64,000 nucleotides of DNA from Shinisaurus crocodilurus (taxonomy: Eukaryota > Chordata > Lepidosauria > Squamata > Shinisauridae). Each line of letters begins with the position of its first letter. The first letter of the stretch is position 1. Under the pieces are notes generated by a model. The model was not told the origin of the DNA, did no database searches, and was given only the letters and a program-made list of their open reading frames with translations. Positions 49,201 to 55,200 of this stretch are shown piece after piece. Both the position numbers and the translations under genes were made by a program. Where the stretch lies: NCBI GenBank assembly GCA_021292165.1, contig CM037880.1:140804564-140868563 (forward strand), in the 5' to 3' direction.

Positions 49201-52200
49201 ATTCACAAACCAGAATATCAAACCAGGATCTGCCTCTGGCAGACATGCCTTACAGGTTTTCTAACATACATCTACTTGAATGAGGGAAACTAACTTTGTT
49301 TGTTTCCCATCCAACTCACTCGCATTAAGAACTTACCTGAAAGTGATGGTGCAACTACAAATGCGTGCAATTCAACTTCATTTTTTGGTAAAGTTATCTG
49401 AAGATTATCTCCAGCCGACACCAGGAGTTCTTTTACTGCACACAAATTGGGGGGGGGGGGAGGACAACCAGTTATTTTAAACCTGAAGGATCACTTTTAT
49501 CCATAAACTTTGATGGCTAGGACCTTTTAACAAATTGAGTGAATTTTGGCAAGAATCTTTTGCTGCTGAAAAAACTATATTAATAATAATGGCTAAGGAC
49601 TGTTATTTTCTCATAAAGGCTTGATTAATCTTCCCCCTCGAAGCTGAAAGTGCAAAGTTAATGTTTTAAATACACAGCATGAGTTTTCTTCAACAGCGCA
49701 TCCAAAGTGGCTGCCCGAAACCCTCTGAACTCAGAGGATTAAGGGGCATCCTATCGAGGACATAAGCCTGCGGCTTATGCTGGCTCAGCTTGTCTGAGCG
49801 TGGAAAGCTAAGCAGGGTCAAGTCAGGTTATTACTTGGATGGGAGACCCCTCCTCTAGTTTCCTGCATTGAGCAGGGGGTTGGACTCGATAGCCTTGTAG
49901 GCTCCTTCCAACTCTATGATCTATGAAATCTATGAAATCTATAAATTCGGAGGTGAAGGCCGCCTCTGCGCTTCTCCCATCCCACAAAAGACTTAAGACA
50001 GCCGATTTCGGCCGTCGAAGTCTTTTGCGCCTGCTCGCGAGGAGGAGAGGCTGAGGCCCCGCCAGGATACATCGTATCCCGGTGGAGCCTCACTCCTCCC
50101 CTCCCTGCCCCCCGGAACACCCCTCCAATGCTGGCTCCGAGGTCAGTCTTGCAACCTCAGAGCCGCAACCAGAGTGGTTCTTTTGCACTGGCTATGAGGG
50201 CGGAGGGGGGAGGCACTCCGAGGAAGTTTCTGAGATCGGAGCTATGGCTGTCCAGACAGTGTCTACCAGCCATAGGATTTCACCCCAAGTCACATAGTTG
50301 TGTAAGGTACTCCACATGCAGGTCTTCTCCTCTTGCAGGTATGCAGTCATACCTCATGCAGGTCTTCTTCTCTTGAGCCAGGGATTCCATGACTGAATAG
50401 CTCCCAGTCTGAGTGTAACACCTGGGCACCTTCACTTTGTTTCAAGCACGCTTGCAAAGAGCTCCACAAAAGTTACTAGCTGACAAACATTTTTACTAGC
50501 CTGCCTCTCCACGCACATCTATGCTCACCATTTGTGGCCTAAGAAAGAACCAACTTTTCTAAAGCTGCTCTGGTCCGGCCTACACATGTGGCAGGATGAA
50601 GCAAGAACAAGGTGGCAGAATTCGGAGGTACCACTTCAGTATGTAGGCCGGGGATCACATTTTTTAATGTTCCCCCACATAAACAACAACAAAAACCCTC
50701 CCTGCAAGTGAAATACCAAGACCACATGGAGCAAGCTAGACTAGAGCCTTTCTTCTTGCTGTGCTAAGCTTTTACTTGCAGCGAGGTGTTTTTTTTACAT
50801 AGGGGAGCATTAAACAAATGGCCCAACTCCACCCGCAAACTGCAATGGTACAGCCTATTCCACCACTTCAGGAACCTACCACCACATTCTGCTGCATGCT
50901 TAGACCAAGGCCTCTGTCTATCCGCCTGGAGGAAATGCTTTATTTTATTTATTTTGAACCTTTGTATTCCGCCTTTCCCATTTAAAATGTCCAGGTCAAT
51001 TTAAAAATAGGTTATAAAACACAATAAAAACAGCAACAATCAAGAAAACAACAGCTGTCAAAACTAAAAGGCAGCACTAAAAATTATCATAGCTTTGTGT
51101 TTTATTAAATTTATAAACCGCTTCATATCACAAAGTGGCTTACAAGTAAAGTAACAATTCAAAACACAAGCAATAAAACAACAGTATTCAAACAAACTCT
51201 AAAAAGTCATCAAAATATATAAAAAATACATCCCAAGTTAAAAGCCAGGGGGAAAAATGGTATTTGGCTGGCACAGAAAAGACATCAGCATAGGTACCAA
51301 GCAAGCTTCCCTGGAGAGAGAGTTCTGCAAGTGAGGTGCTGCAACCAAGAAGGCCCTCTCTCTGGTTACTGTCCACCTCACCTCAGTTGGCAGCGGCATC
51401 TGGAGGAGAGCCTCCAAAGAAGATCTTGGTGTACAGGCAGGTTGAATTGGGAGACACTCCCTCAAGTATCCAGCTCCCAAGCCAGGTAGAGCTTTAAAGG
51501 ATCGTTCCTCTCCATATGCAACTAGCTAAGTGGCCATTTACAAGTCTGGTTTAAGCAACAGTTTAAGAAGCCAGGATTACAAATTCTCTCTCAAAACTTC
51601 AGCATAAAGAATTCACATTACCTGATTTAGCGGCAGCAGTGGGAAATGGCACTTTATCTGTGGCAGGGGGTTGAGTGGTGAGAGCATAGGTGGGAACAGA
51701 TGTGGTTTCATCTTGTATGAGATTACCTAGGCTGGATGTTTGAGTTTGTGCTGCAGTGGTGGAGAGGAATCCCAGGATGTCTGAAGGAGGAGGATTATGG
51801 GAAGGTGTTAGAACCTACAAGATGAATTGCAGGAATATATAATTATTGTGAATATATTTTTCCTCACATTCCGATACACAATATTAAGAATGTATTGGAA
51901 GATCCAAGTTCAAAATTCTGTTATAATTAGAATCAATGACATTATCAACCAAGGATGGAAAAATATTATACATTCCTAAGACTCAGCATCAAATATTTTA
52001 GGTACCTGGGCAACCAGATGCCTAGGCTGTTTCCAGCTCTATTATAAAAACTGGATAGAAACAGGATGAGACCACTGGAGAAACACACACCTATGCAAAC
52101 TCTACAAAGGAATTCCATCTGCAGCCAATGAAAACCATACATGGCAGTGAATCACCAGGCATTCTCACAGCTAGAGAAGGGAACAGTAATTACATGGAAT

Positions 52201-55200
52201 ACCAGCCATGCTGGCTGGGAATTATGGGAGTTGCAGTCCAACACATGCACCAGGTTGGAGAAGGCTGGCTTATAGTATAATGGAGGAAGGATGAGGGTCA
52301 GCCAGATAGATGCACAGGTGTGGTTCTAAAGATGCCTTGACAGGCAAGTGACGCCTCCATGCTGAGAAGAACTATATTCTGATTACTGGATGCCGAGGGG
52401 GAAACCACAGGAATGGCCATCACCACTGTGCTCTGCTTGTGAGCTTCCTAGGCTCATCTGGCTGGCTACTTACTACTACTACTACTACTACTACGCCTCT
52501 GTTACTACTACTACTGTTACTATGAGAGCCAGTGTGGCATAGTGGTGAGAGTGTTGGACTGGGACTCGGGAGATCCGGGTTCTATTCCCCACTAGGCCAT
52601 GAAACTCACTGGGTGACTTTGGGCCAGTCACTGACTCTCAGCCTAACCTACCTCACAGGGTTGTTGTGAGGATAAAATGGAGAGAAGGAGGAGGATTATG
52701 TAAGCCGCCTTGGATTCCTTGCAGGAAAAAAGGCACGGTATAAATATAATAAAATAAATAAATAAATGCTGCTAATGCTGCTGCTGTTAGGGGATGGGTG
52801 TGCTGGCATATAAAAACATTTCTTTTTCTTTTAAGTTACAAATTAATATACTTCTGCATACCAAGGGATTCCTCTTGTATGTAGACACCACTACTTTATT
52901 TTTAGATGGACCTGTTTGTTTGCAAACAGGATCACCCAAGTCTGGGAGGGAATGATAACCAGTGGCCCCAAGGGAATGAGTCTTTTTAAGACACAGGTAC
53001 CGTATGTCTCCCCTAGTGTGGTCAGTACTTCAGACACAACTCCATATCCCCAAGTCGGGACACACACAGAGATGCTTTATTTCTTTCCTCTTTTACTAAT
53101 TGGCAGAAATCAGAGTGTCTTTAAATGATGCAACTGCAAAGCACATTCAGAGCAACTCCAGCAGGTCTAGATTTTGTTTTTTTGTATTTAAGGCAGCCTT
53201 TCTTAACAGAGCAGTCAGCACTGAATAGCTTTCCCTTGGGGAAGGAGTTGGCAACAGCTTCCATATGGACAATGACACAATTAGCATTTTTGGCCATCAC
53301 ATATGCAAACTTCTCTCTTCCAACGTAAGAGCTAGAAACTTGCTTTGAAATTTTTAAAACACAGTTCTCTCCTCTCAGAATTTCAATAAGAACACAACAC
53401 ATGTGTAATACATCTTCAGAACCTCCATGTAGCCTGTGAAGCCAGTTGTGTGTTGTCCACCCCTGCTTTAACTACTACTACAGAGCAATCTACTATTAGG
53501 GTTGTTTTTCAGGGTGGGGAACCAGGGGCCCTCCAGATTTTGGGACTCCCCACTTACCATTTGCCATGCTGACTGGGGCTGAAGGGAGCTGCAGTCCAAC
53601 AATATCTGCCAGGCTGCAGGTCCCCCAGCCCTGGTCATTATGATATAAGCTAGATGCAGAAAGATCTGAAGCAAGGCGACTGGCAGGAGATTCAGTATAG
53701 ACAAAAGCATGTACTTCCTCATATGAGTAATTAACTTGGGCACAATCTTACGCATGTTTAGGCAGAAAAAGAGTCCTATGACTCCCAGTGTGCCCCAGTC
53801 AGCTGGCTGGGAGTTGTAGGACTTTTTTCTGTCTAAATATGCACAGGATTGCCCTTATGGAAATTGCTACCACAAGATGTGGTGATGGCTGTTGGTTTAG
53901 ATCAGGGGTGGGGATACTCTGGCCCTCCAGATGTTGTTGGACTACAATGCCCATCATCCCTCACCATTGGCTAAGCTGGCTAGTGGTGATGCGAGTTGCA
54001 GTCCAACAAAATTTCGAGGGCCACGTGCTCCCCACACCTGCTCTAGGTGGCTTAAAAAGGATTTAAGACAAATCGATGAAGGATGAGTCTACCAATGACT
54101 ATCAGCCATGATAGCTATATGGCACTTCTGGGTTCAGAGGAACTGTGCCAATGAGAGGGTTCTTGTCTTCATGTCTGGCCTGTGGGTTTCCCATGTGCAT
54201 CTGGTTGGCCACTATTGGAGAACAAGATGCTGTGGCCCTTTGATCTGATCCAGCAGGACTCTTTTTATGTCCTTAAACTTCCTTTTCCTCAGCTTCCCTC
54301 TTCTATTCCTCTCTCCCCACAGAGAGCAGTAGTTAGAGGAGGAAAGACCATCCTGTCCACTAGAGAGAGCAAAGCTCCATCCTGACAGGGTCAGAGCTCA
54401 GAACCCCTCCCACAAGTGCTGAGGCACAAGACCAAACCAACAAAGAGAAACCTCAACAGGATCTTAGGGTACTTCAAGCTGAGGCTTTTATCGTGTAGTG
54501 TGGCGTAGTGGTGAGAGTGTTGGACTGGGACTTGGGAGATCTGGGTTCTATTTCCCGCTCGGCCATGAAACTCACTGGGTGACTTTGGGCCAGTCACTGA
54601 CTCTCAGCCTAACCTACCTCACAGGGTTGTTGTGAGGATAAAATGGAGAGGAGGGGGATTATGTACACTACCTTGGGTTCCTTGCAGGAAAAAAGGTGGG
54701 GTATAAATATAATAAATAAATTAGTAGCTCTGCCTCATTCATGGAATTTTACTGGGGGGATACAGACAACATTGTCTTCCATTTGTAAACTCCTCCTGCC
54801 TCATGTTTCCCCATCGCCTCTTCAATCTTTTGTTTTCTAACACCTGTTAAGGAGGAAAAGAAGGAACAGCTGCACAAAGCCTTTTGATCGGTAGTGCTAG
54901 GAGCCCTCCGTGTGGAAGCACCCTTATTCTCTGGATTTCCTTCCTCATTCACACCAAGCCTCTGCACTGCACCTCCCATCAACAAATATAGAGATGAGGC
55001 TTGGAGTGCCAAAAAGTGGTAAGCACAGTGCTCATTACCTTTCCTCTCATACATGGGCACCATTTTTCTGTGTTATTCCAAATGTGAACTAGACCCAAGA
55101 ATTCTGCCCTCAGTCTGAAAGACATTCAGCATCCCTGACCTATAACAACAACATTACCATGACTGGTAACACACCTACCTCTTCCCGCCAAGTTGTGCTG

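Larger units (their letters stand above)
45345..53300. repeat. Segment present twice in the window, copy 1
   Basis: This 7956-base stretch matches 56036-64000 almost completely, with scattered substitutions and short indels. It holds four KIAA0319 exons in the correct order downstream (in gene terms) of the MANSC exon, so I take it as the genuine position. Confidence 0.95.

Noticed and set aside
49766..49943. A functional 5S rRNA gene
   Set aside because: Only the internal promoter part is 5S-like. The 3' half is LINE-like, several 5S positions differ, and sister copies are dispersed.
51775..51785. Acceptor CCTTCAG before ACATCCTGGG for the linker exon
   Set aside because: Joined to the phase-0 MANSC exon it gives an in-frame stop. 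The upstream acceptor at 51815 keeps frame and matches the human VL.PSH segment.
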